In this document: in pieces, positions 19,495-28,939 of the stretch
Layout of the letters: each line of letters begins with the position of its first letter
Position numbering within the stretch: the stretch's first letter is position 1
Notes under the pieces: model-generated
Database searches by the model: none
The model's input: the letters and a program-made list of their open reading frames with translations, nothing else
What the model was told of the DNA's origin: nothing
Assembly: GCF_031157355.1 (NCBI RefSeq)
Contig: NZ_JAVIFT010000002.1
Location: 186,001 to 250,000, forward strand
Direction: 5' to 3'
Length of the DNA stretch: 64,000 nucleotides
From: Hyphomicrobium sp. LHD-15
Lineage (GTDB): Bacteria > Pseudomonadota > Alphaproteobacteria > Rhizobiales > Hyphomicrobiaceae
Program-made: the position numbers and the translations under genes

Positions 19495-20874
19495 TTAGGG
19501 TGCGAGACTGGGGAAGAGGTCGCGGTAGCCGAGCGCGCTGCGGTCGAACAAAATATCGCGAGGTTCGAGCTTTCGGGCCAGCGCCAGACCCTCCATCGAC
19601 CGGCACCGCGACAAAGCGACATAGGCCTGGCCGTGCGCGAAGGTCCCACGGCCGAGGTCGATGTAGACGTTGTCGAGGGTGAGACCCTGGGCTTTGTGGA
19701 TGGTGAGGGCCCAGGCCAGGCGCACCGGGAACTGCTTGAACGTGCCGGCGACGGTGCCGACGATCTTCTCCTGGTCCTTGTCGAAGGCGTAGCGGCGCTG
19801 CTCCCAGCTTGCGGGCTCGAGCTCGTGCTCGCGGGCGGCCACCTCGATGAAGACCTTTTTCTCCTCGAGCCGGGAGATGCGCGCGATGGTGCCGTTCACC
19901 CAGCGTTTGTCGGGATCGTTGCGGAGGAGAATGATCTTGGCGCCGGGCTTCAAGATCAGCGCGCTGTCGGTGGGTTGGGAACCCTGTGTGAAATCTCCCG
20001 TGATTCCAGCTTCATAGGTGTAAGAACGGCCGGGAAGCGCATCGAGATAAGCGGTGTTGATGCGCTGGGCGGCGGCGTTGGTCGGGGTCAGGATGACGAA
20101 TTTTTCTCCCTCCGACAGGGTGCGGATCGGGCTTACCCGCTGGTTCAGCTCAGCTAGGTCGTCCTCGTCGGCTTCGCCGTCCCGGATGCGATTGAGCACG
20201 GAGATCAATGTTTCGTCGCTCTGGCGGAACACATGGGTCAGCTCGAGACGCGTGGTGCCTGCTCCCTCCATCAAGGCGGGGACGGAGAAGAAGAACGGAC
20301 CGCCGAATTCGGATTCGAGATGGCCTGCGACTTCGGCCTCCTGCACGACGGGCGGGAGCTGATGCAAGTCGCCGAACAATACGAGGCGTACGCCTCCGAA
20401 CGGCTCGCGCGGGCGGCCGCGGTTGATGCGCAGAGACTGGTCGATGGCCCACATCAGGTCGGAACGGACCATCGAGACCTCGTCGATGACGAGGAATTTG
20501 AGCTTCCGCATGACCTGGCCGTTGCGGCTACGGCGGATATCGTCGAGCCTCAGAAGCCGGGGCGGCAAGCCGAAAAACGAATGGATGGTCTGTCCGCCGA
20601 CGTTGACCGCGGCCAAGCCGGTCGGTGCCACGACCACCATCTCGGAATCGACGGCGTTGCGAAGCGCGCGCAGAAGGGTGGATTTGCCGGTTCCCGCACG
20701 GCCGGTGACGAACAGATGCCCGTCGTCTTCGCGTACGTATGAAAGCGCGGTCCGGTATTCGTCGGTCGGCACGATGCCGTCGGGCCAGACGGTCGTATCG
20801 GTCGGATCGGAGACCAGGGCTGTCGTGGGGGGTGTCGGCAAGGGTGGATGGCCTTTCCGTCGGATTGGGATCAC
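19495..20874 (-). CDS. PIF1-like / RecD-type AAA family DNA helicase
   Basis: A 459-residue superfamily 1B helicase. Seen in order: Walker A GRAGTGKST near residue 61, motif Ia (VVVAPTGLAAVNVGG), Walker B VIDEVSMV, the Q-containing motif FGDLHQLPPV, and the C-terminal UvrD-like motif AWALTIHKAQGLTLDNV with YVALSRCRS. PIF1-type helicases unwind 5' to 3' and act on G-quadruplexes and stalled forks; the substrate here is unknown. No mobile-element genes are next to it. Confidence 0.9.
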   Translation of the reverse strand: MIPIRRKGHPPLPTPPTTALVSDPTDTTVWPDGIVPTDEYRTALSYVREDDGHLFVTGRAGTGKSTLLRALRNAVDSEMVVVAPTGLAAVNVGGQTIHSFFGLPPRLLRLDDIRRSRNGQVMRKLKFLVIDEVSMVRSDLMWAIDQSLRINRGRPREPFGGVRLVLFGDLHQLPPVVQEAEVAGHLESEFGGPFFFSVPALMEGAGTTRLELTHVFRQSDETLISVLNRIRDGEADEDDLAELNQRVSPIRTLSEGEKFVILTPTNAAAQRINTAYLDALPGRSYTYEAGITGDFTQGSQPTDSALILKPGAKIILLRNDPDKRWVNGTIARISRLEEKKVFIEVAAREHELEPASWEQRRYAFDKDQEKIVGTVAGTFKQFPVRLAWALTIHKAQGLTLDNVYIDLGRGTFAHGQAYVALSRCRSMEGLALARKLEPRDILFDRSALGYRDLFPSLAP

Positions 20875-21111
20875 GACCTAAAGTGAAGCGGCCTCGCCTG
20901 TCAAAGCAGTGGCGGGCGGCGGCAAGACCGGTCGAGGGGCGATGCGGCGTCGCGCCGGGCTCGTCATGGACGAATTGGTCCTTGAAAGGAGGGGCCGGCG
21001 CGCGTAAGTCAACGCCGCCTAGGAAAAATCCTTTCGTGACCGAATTTTCAAGGTTCTTCCTAGCTTCTCAGCTGCACGTGGCAGGCGAGATTTTCAAAGG
21101 AACTAGAGACC

Positions 21112-22140
21112 ATGGGCTACAAAGTCGCTGTCGTGGGTGCGACCGGAAACGTCGGGCGCGAGATGATGAACGTGCTCGTCGACCGCAAGTTTCCCGCCGA
21201 CGAAGTGTTTGCGATCGCTTCACGCCGCTCGCTCGGCACCGAAGTTTCGTACGGCGACAAGACACTCAAATGCCAGGATCTCGAACAGTTCGATTTCTCC
21301 AAGGTCGATATCTGCCTGATGTCGGCCGGCTCCGCCGTGTCGAAAGCGTGGAGCCCCAAGATCGGCGCTCAAGGTTGCGTGGTGATCGATAACTCCTCGC
21401 ACTGGCGTTACGATCAGGACGTGCCTTTGATCGTGCCGGAAGTGAACGCGGATGCCATCTCGGGCTTTGCGAAGAAGAACATCATCGCAAATCCCAACTG
21501 CTCGACCGCGCAGATGGTGGTCGTGCTGAAGCCGCTGCACGACGCGGCGAAGATCAAGCGCGTCATCGTTTCGACCTACCAATCCGTGTCAGGCGCCGGC
21601 AAGGACGCCATGGACGAGCTGTGGGCGCAGACCAAGGCCAAGTATGTTCCGGGCCAAGAGGTCGAGCCCGCGAAGTTTCCGAAGCAGATCGCGTTCAACT
21701 GCATTCCTCACATCGACGTCTTCATGGAAGACGGCTACACGAAAGAGGAATGGAAGATGCTGGCCGAGACCAAGAAGATCCTCGACCCGAAGATCAAGCT
21801 TACGGCCACGTGCGTGCGCGTGCCGGTGTTCGTCGGCCATTCGGAGTCGCTCAACATCGAGTTCGAGCGTCCGATTACCGTCGAAGAAGCGCGCGAGATC
21901 CTGCGCGATGCGCCGGGCGTGAGTGTCGTCGACAAGCGGGAGCCCGGCGGCTATGTCACGCCGGTAGAAGCTGCGGGCGAGTATGAGACTTATGTTTCGC
22001 GTGTCCGCGAGGATTCGACTGTCGAGAACGGCCTCGCGCTGTGGATCGTGTCCGACAATCTTCTGAAGGGTGCAGCGCTCAACGCGGTGCAGATCGCGGA
22101 GACGTTGATCAGCCGAAATCTCCTGAAGGCCGCTGCGTAA
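21112..22140 (+). CDS. asd: Aspartate-semialdehyde dehydrogenase
   Basis: Reduces aspartyl-4-phosphate to the semialdehyde, the branch point to lysine/DAP, threonine and methionine. The 342-residue protein has the NADP-binding loop VGATGNVGREMM near residue 10, the catalytic Cys in IIANPNCSTAQM, and the later His in VFVGHSESLN. A ribosome site AAGGA precedes the ATG. It has its own terminator and stands alone. Confidence 0.97.
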   Translation: MGYKVAVVGATGNVGREMMNVLVDRKFPADEVFAIASRRSLGTEVSYGDKTLKCQDLEQFDFSKVDICLMSAGSAVSKAWSPKIGAQGCVVIDNSSHWRYDQDVPLIVPEVNADAISGFAKKNIIANPNCSTAQMVVVLKPLHDAAKIKRVIVSTYQSVSGAGKDAMDELWAQTKAKYVPGQEVEPAKFPKQIAFNCIPHIDVFMEDGYTKEEWKMLAETKKILDPKIKLTATCVRVPVFVGHSESLNIEFERPITVEEAREILRDAPGVSVVDKREPGGYVTPVEAAGEYETYVSRVREDSTVENGLALWIVSDNLLKGAALNAVQIAETLISRNLLKAAA

Positions 22141-22162
22141 CGCTCGCGGTTGCGATCAAACG

Positions 22163-22202
22163 AAAAGGGACGCGCTCGGATACCGGCGCGTCCCTTTTTG
22201 TT
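22163..22202 (+). terminator. Rho-independent terminator of asd
   Basis: A stem AAAAGGGACGCGC / GCGCGTCCCTTTTT with a 10-base loop and a U-tract, 22 bp after the asd stop. It faces the end of yciB and can act for both strands. Confidence 0.88.
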
Positions 22203-22229
22203 TTCGTGGTTTCGTGTCCGAAGGGCTCG

Positions 22230-22829
22230 TTATTCGGAATCAGCTTCTTTGTTGAGGCTGTGGCGCTGCAAGAGGCCGACCTGCGAGATGGCGAAGGCCA
22301 TGGTGATCGGCATGATCGCGAACACCTTGAAGCTCACCCAGGCGTCCGTCGAGAGCAGGCGCCAGGCAAACTCGTTCAGGATGGCGAGAAACACGAAGAA
22401 GCAGGCCCAACGGAACGTCAGCTTCTTCCAGCCTTCCTCGGTCAACGCAAAGACGTCGCCGAAGAGATACTTGAGCAGCGAATGTCCAAACAGCAGCCCG
22501 CCGAACAGGATGCTCGCGAAGATGCTGTTCACGATGGTCGGCTTCAGCTTGATGAACAGCTCGTCCTGCAGATAGAGCGTCAGGCCGCCGAAGATCAGGA
22601 CGACGGCGCCGGACACCAACGGCATTATCGCGACGTGGCGGAACAGGATGCGCGAGGCGACGAGCGAAATCGCGGTGGCGACGATGAAGCAGCCCGTTCC
22701 CCAGAAAATCCCGGCGCGGGCGTTGACCAGAAAAAAGACGACCAGCGGGCCCAGCTCGACGAGAAACTTCAAGAGCTGCTGAGAGCCGCTTTCCTGAGTC
22801 GGGCCGCTTTTGGTTTCCGTCTGGCTCAT
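22230..22829 (-). CDS. yciB: Septation protein A (YciB/IspZ family), copy 1
   Basis: A 199-residue inner-membrane protein with about five membrane segments. Family marks seen: LVELGPLVVFFLVN, KPTIVNSIFASILFGG, LTEEGWKKLTFRWACFF and LNEFAWR. YciB is linked to normal septum formation and envelope synthesis. It lies 115 bp after a second paralogue on the same strand, at the 3' end of the dapF-mtaB-ftsY cluster. Confidence 0.93.
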   Translation of the reverse strand: MSQTETKSGPTQESGSQQLLKFLVELGPLVVFFLVNARAGIFWGTGCFIVATAISLVASRILFRHVAIMPLVSGAVVLIFGGLTLYLQDELFIKLKPTIVNSIFASILFGGLLFGHSLLKYLFGDVFALTEEGWKKLTFRWACFFVFLAILNEFAWRLLSTDAWVSFKVFAIMPITMAFAISQVGLLQRHSLNKEADSE

Positions 22830-22943
22830 ATTTTTCTTCTTCCGGTTGGGGGCTCGAGCTCAGGCGTATCCAGATCCCGATCTGCGCTGGCGGTGACTCC
22901 GCGTCGTTGACGCTATTTTATCGGCTGTAAGCCCATTCGCACA

Positions 22944-23549
22944 TTACAGATGATGCTTGCTCATCCATTTGGTCAGCAGCCAAGCGTAAAGGCCGCTTAT
23001 CGGCAAGACGATGAACAGCTTGAAGGCGATCCAGATATCGACGCCGTTCATGGCGTGCCCCAGGATCGTATAGGTGTGGTCATCCTTGAACGAGAGCCGG
23101 ACGACTTCGTTCAGTACGGCTGTGAAGAGAAAGAACCAGGCGAAGCTGCGCGTGAACTGGTCCCAGCCTTCCTTCGTGTAGTGGAACGTCTTCTCGAAGA
23201 CGTACTGGAAGAAGTTTCTGTTGGTCCATAGGCCGACGAACAGGAACAGCGCGAACAGCGCGTTGAAGATCGTGACCTTGATCTGCACCCACATCGGGTC
23301 GTGGGTGATCAGCGTCAGCGCGCCGAAGACGATGGTGACGGTCGAGGCGATCAGCGGAAAAACCGGTGGCCGGCGGAACATGTAGATCATCGCGACGATC
23401 GCGAGCAGCGTGGTGAGGATCAAAGCCCACGTGCCGGCATTGATGCCGTAGAGCGCGTTGACGATGAACATCGTCACCAGCGGGCCGAATTCGCTCAGGA
23501 TGTTGACGGTCTGCTCGGCGTTGAACGGGTAAAGGCGGTGACGGCTCAT
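22944..23549 (-). CDS. Septation protein A-like (YciB family), copy 2
   Basis: A 201-residue polytopic protein clearly homologous to copy 1: LSEFGPLVTMFIVNALYG, KVTIFNALFALFLFVG, YTKEGWDQFTRSFAWFFLFT and LNEVVRLSF line up. It is well diverged from its neighbour, so the duplication is not recent. The ATG at 23549 fits the family N-terminus; the frame runs on into the ftsY region to 23723. The stop of ftsY is 77 bp upstream. Confidence 0.9.
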   Translation of the reverse strand: MSRHRLYPFNAEQTVNILSEFGPLVTMFIVNALYGINAGTWALILTTLLAIVAMIYMFRRPPVFPLIASTVTIVFGALTLITHDPMWVQIKVTIFNALFALFLFVGLWTNRNFFQYVFEKTFHYTKEGWDQFTRSFAWFFLFTAVLNEVVRLSFKDDHTYTILGHAMNGVDIWIAFKLFIVLPISGLYAWLLTKWMSKHHL

Positions 23550-23625
23550 AGGGCTTCGTGACCTTCGATTGTGGTGGTGAAACAGCCCGATGCGCACTTG
23601 GCGCACGAGCTCCACACCTTCGTCG

Positions 23626-24804
23626 TTAAATTTCGGCGATAGCGCGTGCATAGTCCTTGGCAGAGAAAGATTGCAGATCGTCGACGCTTTCGCCGACGCC
23701 GATGGCATGGACCGGCAAACCATGGCGCGCCGCGATGGCGACCAGGATGCCGCCGCGGGCGGTGCCGTCGAGCTTGGTCATGACGAGGCCGGTGACGCCG
23801 GCGCGCTCCCGAAATACCTCGACTTGCTGCATAGCGTTCTGGCCGGTGGTGGCGTCGAGCACGAGAAGCACGTCGTGGGGCGCGGTCGCATCGACCTTGC
23901 GCATGACGCGCACGACTTTCTCGAGCTCGGCCATCAGGCCTTCCTTGTTCTGAAGACGTCCGGCGGTATCGACGAGCAGGACGTCGTAGCCGCCTTCCTG
24001 GGCCTGCTTGATAGCGTCGAAGGCGAGGCCGGAGGCGTCCGATCCGACATCGCGCGCCAGTACCGGCACGCCGGTGCGTTCGCCCCAGACTTTGAGCTGG
24101 TCGATGGCGGCGGCGCGGAAGGTGTCGCCGGCTGCCAGCATGACGCGGCGACCTTCACGCGAGAGCTTCGCGGAGAGCTTGCCGATCGTCGTGGTTTTGC
24201 CGCTGCCGTTGACGCCGAGGACGAGCACGACATGGGGCTTGCGCGTTTCGTCGATCACGAGGGGCTTGGCAACCGGCTCGAGCACGCGCGCGACTTCCTC
24301 GGCCAGGATCTCGCGGACCTCATTGGCAGCGATGGTTTTTTCGAAGCGGCCTTTAGCGATGGCGGCGGTGATGCGCTCGGAGGTTTCGATGCCGAGGTCG
24401 GCTGCGAGCAGCACTTCCTCCAGCTCGTCGAGCGTGTCCTGGTCGAGCTTCCGCTTGGTGACGAGGCCGGTGATGCTTTCGGTGAGGCGCGTGGATGTTT
24501 TCGAGAGCCCGGACTTCAGGCGTTCGAACCAGCCTTTGCGTGCCGGTTCGGCGGGCGCGGGTGCGGCAGCGTCCGGTGCAGGTGGTTCGGGTTCGGCGGT
24601 CGGCTGGGACTCGACGGTCTCTTCCGGTGTTGCCGGCGAGGCGGTTGCTTCAGCCGGGATCGGCTCGACAGGTTCAGCTGGCGTGACGGGGGCGATCTCT
24701 TCGGATGCTGGTGCCGTTGAGGTGGGGTCTTCCAAGGGCGCAGGCTCGGACGTGCCCAGCCAACGGCTCAGAAAGCCCTTCTTTTTGGGTTCGGTTCCGG
24801 TCAC
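23626..24804 (-). CDS. ftsY: Signal recognition particle receptor FtsY
   Basis: The membrane-associated GTPase receptor that pairs with Ffh for co-translational targeting. The 392-residue protein has an acidic Ala/Pro/Glu-rich A domain (about residues 15-100) and then the NG domain with GVNGSGKTTTIGKLS, DTAGRLQ and TKLDGTARGG. The GTG at 24804 overlaps the mtaB stop in a GTGA junction, so coupled translation is likely; an in-frame ATG at 24858 is an alternative. Ffh is encoded 4.5 kb away on the other strand. Confidence 0.96.
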   Translation of the reverse strand: MTGTEPKKKGFLSRWLGTSEPAPLEDPTSTAPASEEIAPVTPAEPVEPIPAEATASPATPEETVESQPTAEPEPPAPDAAAPAPAEPARKGWFERLKSGLSKTSTRLTESITGLVTKRKLDQDTLDELEEVLLAADLGIETSERITAAIAKGRFEKTIAANEVREILAEEVARVLEPVAKPLVIDETRKPHVVLVLGVNGSGKTTTIGKLSAKLSREGRRVMLAAGDTFRAAAIDQLKVWGERTGVPVLARDVGSDASGLAFDAIKQAQEGGYDVLLVDTAGRLQNKEGLMAELEKVVRVMRKVDATAPHDVLLVLDATTGQNAMQQVEVFRERAGVTGLVMTKLDGTARGGILVAIAARHGLPVHAIGVGESVDDLQSFSAKDYARAIAEI

Positions 24805-26060
24805 GCGGCCACCATCCCATTCAACCGGCGGCCATCGTTGTGGCCGAGGGTTGCCCATTGGAACGTGCCGATCGGCGCCTTGCGATCGACGCGAACCTCA
24901 GCGTACTGCGGGGTGCGTCCCGTATCTTCGCGTTCCATCAGAAGCTCGATCCGCTCGCCCTGCTGGCGATCGAGGAAGCGCTCATAAACGCGGCTGCCTG
25001 CTTCGCGCAAACGAGCGGCTCTTTCCTTGATGGCGGCGTGTGCCACCTGCGGCATGCGCGCGGCCGGCGTTCCCTTGCGCGGCGAGAACGGAAAGACGTG
25101 GAGGTAGGTCAAGCCGCAGCGCTCGACGATATCCAGCGTGTTTTCGAACATCTCGTCGGTCTCGGTCGGGAAGCCGGCGATGAGATCGGCGCCGAATACG
25201 ACCTCGGGCCGCAACTTGCGCACGGTCTCGCAAAAGCGGATGGCGTCGTCGCGCAGGTGGCGGCGCTTCATGCGCTTCAGGATCATATCGTCGCCGGCCT
25301 GCAGCGAGAGATGGAGATGCGGCATCAGGCGGGGCTCGGTGGCGATGGCCTCAAGAAGATGCGCGTCGGCTTCGACCTGGTCGATCGAGGAAAGCCGCAG
25401 GCGGCGCAGCTCCGGAACGTGTGTCAGCACCTGTTTCACGAGACGGCCGAGGGAAGCGGTGCCCGGCAGGTCGGTGCCATAGGACGTGATGTCGACGCCG
25501 GTCAGCACGATCTCGGGGTAGCCGGCTTCGATCAACTTCCTAACCTGAGCGACGACTTCGCCGGCCGGTACCGAGCGCGAAGGTCCGCGGCCGAGCGGAA
25601 TGGTGCAGAAGGTGCAGCGATGATCGCAGCCGTTCTGAATCTGGACGAAGGCGTGGGCGCGCGTGCCGAAACTGTCGATCATGTGCAGCGCCGTTTCCTT
25701 GACGCTCATGATGTCGTCGACTGCAACGCGGGCGAGGCTTTCGGTCGAGAGAGCGTGGAAGGTTGCGGGCTCGAGCTTCTCGGCGTTGCCGATCACATGA
25801 TCCACGCCCTCGATCTCTGCGAAGCGCTCGGGTTCGAGTTGGGCGGCGCAGCCGGTCACGATGAGGCGCGCCGAGGGGCGCTCACGGCGCAGCTTGCGAA
25901 TGGTCTGCTTGGCCTGGCTCACGGCCTCGCCTGTCACGGCGCACGTGTTCACGATCACGCAATCGCCGAGTCCGGCGGCGACGGCATGGCTTCGCATCAC
26001 CTCGGACTCGTAGGCGTTGAGGCGGCAGCCGAGCGTTACGATCAGGGGTTCGGACGACAT
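24801..26060 (-). CDS. mtaB: tRNA t6A37 methylthiotransferase MtaB
   Basis: A radical-SAM enzyme that converts t6A37 to ms2t6A37 in tRNA. The 419-residue protein has the N-terminal cluster cysteines (LGCRLN, NTCAVT, VTGCAAQ), the radical-SAM CX3CX2C motif in NGCDHRCTFCTIP, and a C-terminal TRAM-like part. The ATG at 26060 (MSSEPLIVTLG) is preferred; another in-frame ATG lies at 26081. Part of the conserved dapF-mtaB-ftsY cluster. Confidence 0.95.
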   Translation of the reverse strand: MSSEPLIVTLGCRLNAYESEVMRSHAVAAGLGDCVIVNTCAVTGEAVSQAKQTIRKLRRERPSARLIVTGCAAQLEPERFAEIEGVDHVIGNAEKLEPATFHALSTESLARVAVDDIMSVKETALHMIDSFGTRAHAFVQIQNGCDHRCTFCTIPLGRGPSRSVPAGEVVAQVRKLIEAGYPEIVLTGVDITSYGTDLPGTASLGRLVKQVLTHVPELRRLRLSSIDQVEADAHLLEAIATEPRLMPHLHLSLQAGDDMILKRMKRRHLRDDAIRFCETVRKLRPEVVFGADLIAGFPTETDEMFENTLDIVERCGLTYLHVFPFSPRKGTPAARMPQVAHAAIKERAARLREAGSRVYERFLDRQQGERIELLMEREDTGRTPQYAEVRVDRKAPIGTFQWATLGHNDGRRLNGMVAA

Positions 26061-26247
26061 CACGTTATGGGAATTCGGCAAAAGAGTTCACCGGGCTGAT
26101 TAGGGCAAACGGCCCGGTGGGACAAGGCAGGGTTGCTCCTTAGAGCATGCTCGCGATGGCTTGAATTGGGTCATTCGATGCAAACGCGCTCTATGTGTTT
26201 GTGGGGGCAGATTAATTCACGCGCGAAATCAACACGTTCCGGCGCAT

Positions 26248-27120
26248 TCATGACTTGGCCGCGGCTGCAAGCTCGGTTTCCAGAGTGCCCTCGTGCTCCA
26301 TTTCCACCGGGCCGGTCATGAGAATGCGGTTGCTCGCCGTCCATTCTATGGCAAGCGGGCCGCCAGGCAGAGTTACAGTTACCTTACGATCGGTGAGCCT
26401 CTTGCGCATGGCCGAGACGGCGGTCGCACAGGCGGCGGTGCCGCACGCCCGCGTCAGGCCGGCGCCGCGTTCCCAGGTACGAATCTTGATGGACGTGCGC
26501 GAGGTTACGTCCGCGATGGTGACGTTGACGCGCTCCGGAAACAACGGATGGTTCTCGATCAGCGGGCCGAAACGGCCGAGGTCGTAGCTTTCGACAGGCT
26601 TGTCGACCCAGAATACCACGTGGGGATTGCCGACGTTCACCACCGACGGGGAATGCAGCACGGGATTGTCGATCGGGCCGATCTGCAGCTCGATGGCGCG
26701 GGTGTCGTGGAACGGTTCCGACAGCGGGATCTCGGCCCAGCCGAAATGCGGCTCGCCCATGTCAACGGTGATGGCGGACATATCCTGCACCGCGACCGGC
26801 AGAATTCCGGCGCGGGTTTCGAAGCGCAGGTCGCTCTTGCCGGTGTGCTCGCGTTCGAGCCAGCCGATGCAGCGCGTTCCGTTGCCGCAGGCGGCCGATT
26901 CCGATCCGTCGGTGTTGAAGATCAGAACGAAAGCTTCAGTGCCAGGCGTGCGCGGCGGGTGCAGCACCATCATCTGATCGAATGCGGTCTTTGGGTTTTC
27001 GGCTACCGCCTTGATTTCATCCGTCTTTAGGCTTCGCTCTCCGCCACGGAGATCGAGCACGACGATCTCGTTGCCGAGGCCGTTCATCTTTACATAGCGG
27101 TGGGAGGCGGGTGCGGTCAT
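26248..27120 (-). CDS. dapF: Diaminopimelate epimerase
   Basis: Interconverts LL- and meso-diaminopimelate, the last shared step to peptidoglycan and lysine. The 290-residue protein has both catalytic cysteines in their motifs, ACGNGTRC and ACGTAAC, and the N-terminal KMNGLGNEIVVLD. The length is typical. It is followed by mtaB after about 190 bp, a conserved order. Confidence 0.96.
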   Translation of the reverse strand: MTAPASHRYVKMNGLGNEIVVLDLRGGERSLKTDEIKAVAENPKTAFDQMMVLHPPRTPGTEAFVLIFNTDGSESAACGNGTRCIGWLEREHTGKSDLRFETRAGILPVAVQDMSAITVDMGEPHFGWAEIPLSEPFHDTRAIELQIGPIDNPVLHSPSVVNVGNPHVVFWVDKPVESYDLGRFGPLIENHPLFPERVNVTIADVTSRTSIKIRTWERGAGLTRACGTAACATAVSAMRKRLTDRKVTVTLPGGPLAIEWTASNRILMTGPVEMEHEGTLETELAAAAKS

Positions 27121-27268
27121 GGGGCGACTATATGGGCGAAGCAGCGCGAAAAGACAATTGAGCGAGCCGATCTACCGAGGGGCCGAAAAAGGGTGTGGCC
27201 CCCTCGGAAATCGGTTTCGAGGACCTACATGGGGTTCGAAGGATCGGAACCCAGGAAATGAGGTTTTC

Positions 27269-28414
27269 ATGAGCTATCGACTGTCCGTCTCCGCACCACT
27301 TCTGTTCTTAATGAGCGCCGCGCCAGCCTTAGCGGTGCAGACGAATGCTCCCGAACTGTCGAAGACTGCGATCAAGCTCACGACGGTGGCCAAAGGGCTC
27401 GAAAATCCGTGGGCGCTCGAATTCCTGCCGGACGGCCGCATGCTCGTCACAGAGAAACCGGGCCGGCTCCGGGTGGTCGAGAAAGACGGCAAAGTCGGCA
27501 AACCGATCGTGGGTGTGCCGGATGTCGTCGACAGGGGCCAAGGCGGTCTGCTCGACGTGGCGCTGGCCAACGACTTCGCGACCAGCGGGCAAATCTATCT
27601 TTCCTATTCGGAGCCGCGCGACGGCGGCAAGAATGGCACCAGCGTAGCCAGTGCCAAGCTCGTTCTCGATGGCGAGGGCGGAGCGCTTCAGGATCTCAAG
27701 GTCATTTTCCGCCAGCAGCCGGCCTACAACGGAAGCCTGCATTTCGGGTCGCGCATCGTCGTCCTGCCGGACGGAAACCTATTCGTGACGGTGGGTGAGC
27801 GGAGCGACGCCGGCATCAGAGGTGAGGCCCAGAATCCGAAGAACACCCTCGGCAAGATCATCTACATCAAAGCCGACGGCACGCCGGCCGCTTCGAAGCC
27901 GGCGCAAGACGGCTGGGATCCCGTGATCTGGTCGATCGGTCACCGGAATGTGCAGGGCGCTGCGCTGGACACCGCGACGAACAAACTCTGGACGCTGGAG
28001 CACGGGCCGCAAGGCGGCGACGAGCTCAATCAGCCGGAAACCGGCAAGAACTACGGCTGGCCGGTCATTACGTACGGCATCGAGTACTCGGGTGGCGCTG
28101 TCGGTGAGGGCATCACGGAGAAGCCGGGGCTAGAGCAGCCCGTGTACTACTGGAAGCCGTCGATCGCGACCTCGTCGCTGCTGATCTACACCGGCGATCT
28201 CTTTCCGGAGTGGAAGGGCAACTTTCTGGTCGGCAGCCTCAAGTACATGCAGGTCCAGCGGCTCGTCTTGAAGGACGGTGCCGTGGTTGGACACGAAGTG
28301 CTGGCCGAAGACATCGGAGATCGCGTGCGCGACGTGAAGCAAGGTCCGGACGGCGCCGTCTATCTCGTCACCGACGATGCGAACGGGCGCATCGTCAAGA
28401 TGGAGCCGAAGTAG
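27269..28414 (+). CDS. PQQ-dependent sugar (aldose/sorbosone-type) dehydrogenase
   Basis: A 381-residue secreted protein with a signal peptide (PLLFLMSAAPALA). It is a six-bladed beta-propeller of the soluble glucose/sorbosone dehydrogenase family (GSDH), related to E. coli YliI. Seen: GLENPWALEFLPDGRMLVTE, RGQGGLLDVALAND, HFGSRIVVLPDG, SIGHRNVQG and LEHGPQGGDELN. It should oxidise aldoses in the periplasm using PQQ; the substrate is not set by sequence. The ATG at 27269 is preferred because it opens the signal peptide. A single gene. Confidence 0.9.
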   Translation: MSYRLSVSAPLLFLMSAAPALAVQTNAPELSKTAIKLTTVAKGLENPWALEFLPDGRMLVTEKPGRLRVVEKDGKVGKPIVGVPDVVDRGQGGLLDVALANDFATSGQIYLSYSEPRDGGKNGTSVASAKLVLDGEGGALQDLKVIFRQQPAYNGSLHFGSRIVVLPDGNLFVTVGERSDAGIRGEAQNPKNTLGKIIYIKADGTPAASKPAQDGWDPVIWSIGHRNVQGAALDTATNKLWTLEHGPQGGDELNQPETGKNYGWPVITYGIEYSGGAVGEGITEKPGLEQPVYYWKPSIATSSLLIYTGDLFPEWKGNFLVGSLKYMQVQRLVLKDGAVVGHEVLAEDIGDRVRDVKQGPDGAVYLVTDDANGRIVKMEPK

Positions 28415-28432
28415 CCGGGCTGATTGCAGCCG

Positions 28433-28939
28433 TTATCGGCTGTTGTTGGGGCCGCGTCCGGTGGTATCGGGGGCGGTCTCCTTGGCCTTTTCCTTGTCGA
28501 CGCCGCGGACCTGGACCTGCTCGGTACGATCGATCTGGCAGTCCTGGTTGCGGTCGAGCAGCTTGAACGCGACATTCGGTTTGCCGGTCAACTCATCCAG
28601 GGTTACGCGCCCATCGCCGTTGGCGTCGTAGTACGAGAGGTTGGCGACCTCGAACAGGCGATCGCCCTTGACCAGCGCTTTCCATTCTTCTGCGTCGAGG
28701 GCGCCGTCGCCGTTAGCATCGGCCTCGCGGAACGAGGTGGAGATGTACTGGGTCCACTCATCGCAGGTCACGGTTCCGTTCTTGTCGAGGTCCCAGGTCT
28801 GCGCCGCGCTGATGAAGGTGCGGTCGAAATCGTTGGATTTGGCGAAGGGGTTCACACCCGCCGTCGAGCAGCCACCGACGGCAAACGCCGATGTCAAAGC
28901 CCAGCCGGACACCACCATGCGGGTGCGCTTGCGAAACAT
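28433..28939 (-). CDS. EF-hand lipoprotein
   Basis: A 168-residue lipoprotein with lipobox VGGC (Cys at residue 24) and four EF-hand-like loops: D50-E61 (DLDKNGTVTCDE), D74-E85 (DANGDGALDAEE), D105-E116 (DANGDGRVTLDE) and D129-E140 (DRNQDCQIDRTE). Loops 2 and 3 are textbook Ca2+ sites. Loop 4 has Cys where Gly is normal. The ATG at 28939 has a GGAGG site upstream; the frame continues to 29287 but that part is not protein-like. Calcium binding in the periplasm is likely; the role is unknown. Confidence 0.87.
   Translation of the reverse strand: MFRKRTRMVVSGWALTSAFAVGGCSTAGVNPFAKSNDFDRTFISAAQTWDLDKNGTVTCDEWTQYISTSFREADANGDGALDAEEWKALVKGDRLFEVANLSYYDANGDGRVTLDELTGKPNVAFKLLDRNQDCQIDRTEQVQVRGVDKEKAKETAPDTTGRGPNNSR

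Noticed and set aside
22861-22900. Third copy of the small GC hairpin family
   Set aside because: ATCCCGATCTGCGCTGGCGG is similar in wording but the arms no longer pair well.
25430-25450. parS-like TGTTTCACGAGA
   Set aside because: Only the left half matches; it lies inside mtaB and far from parAB.
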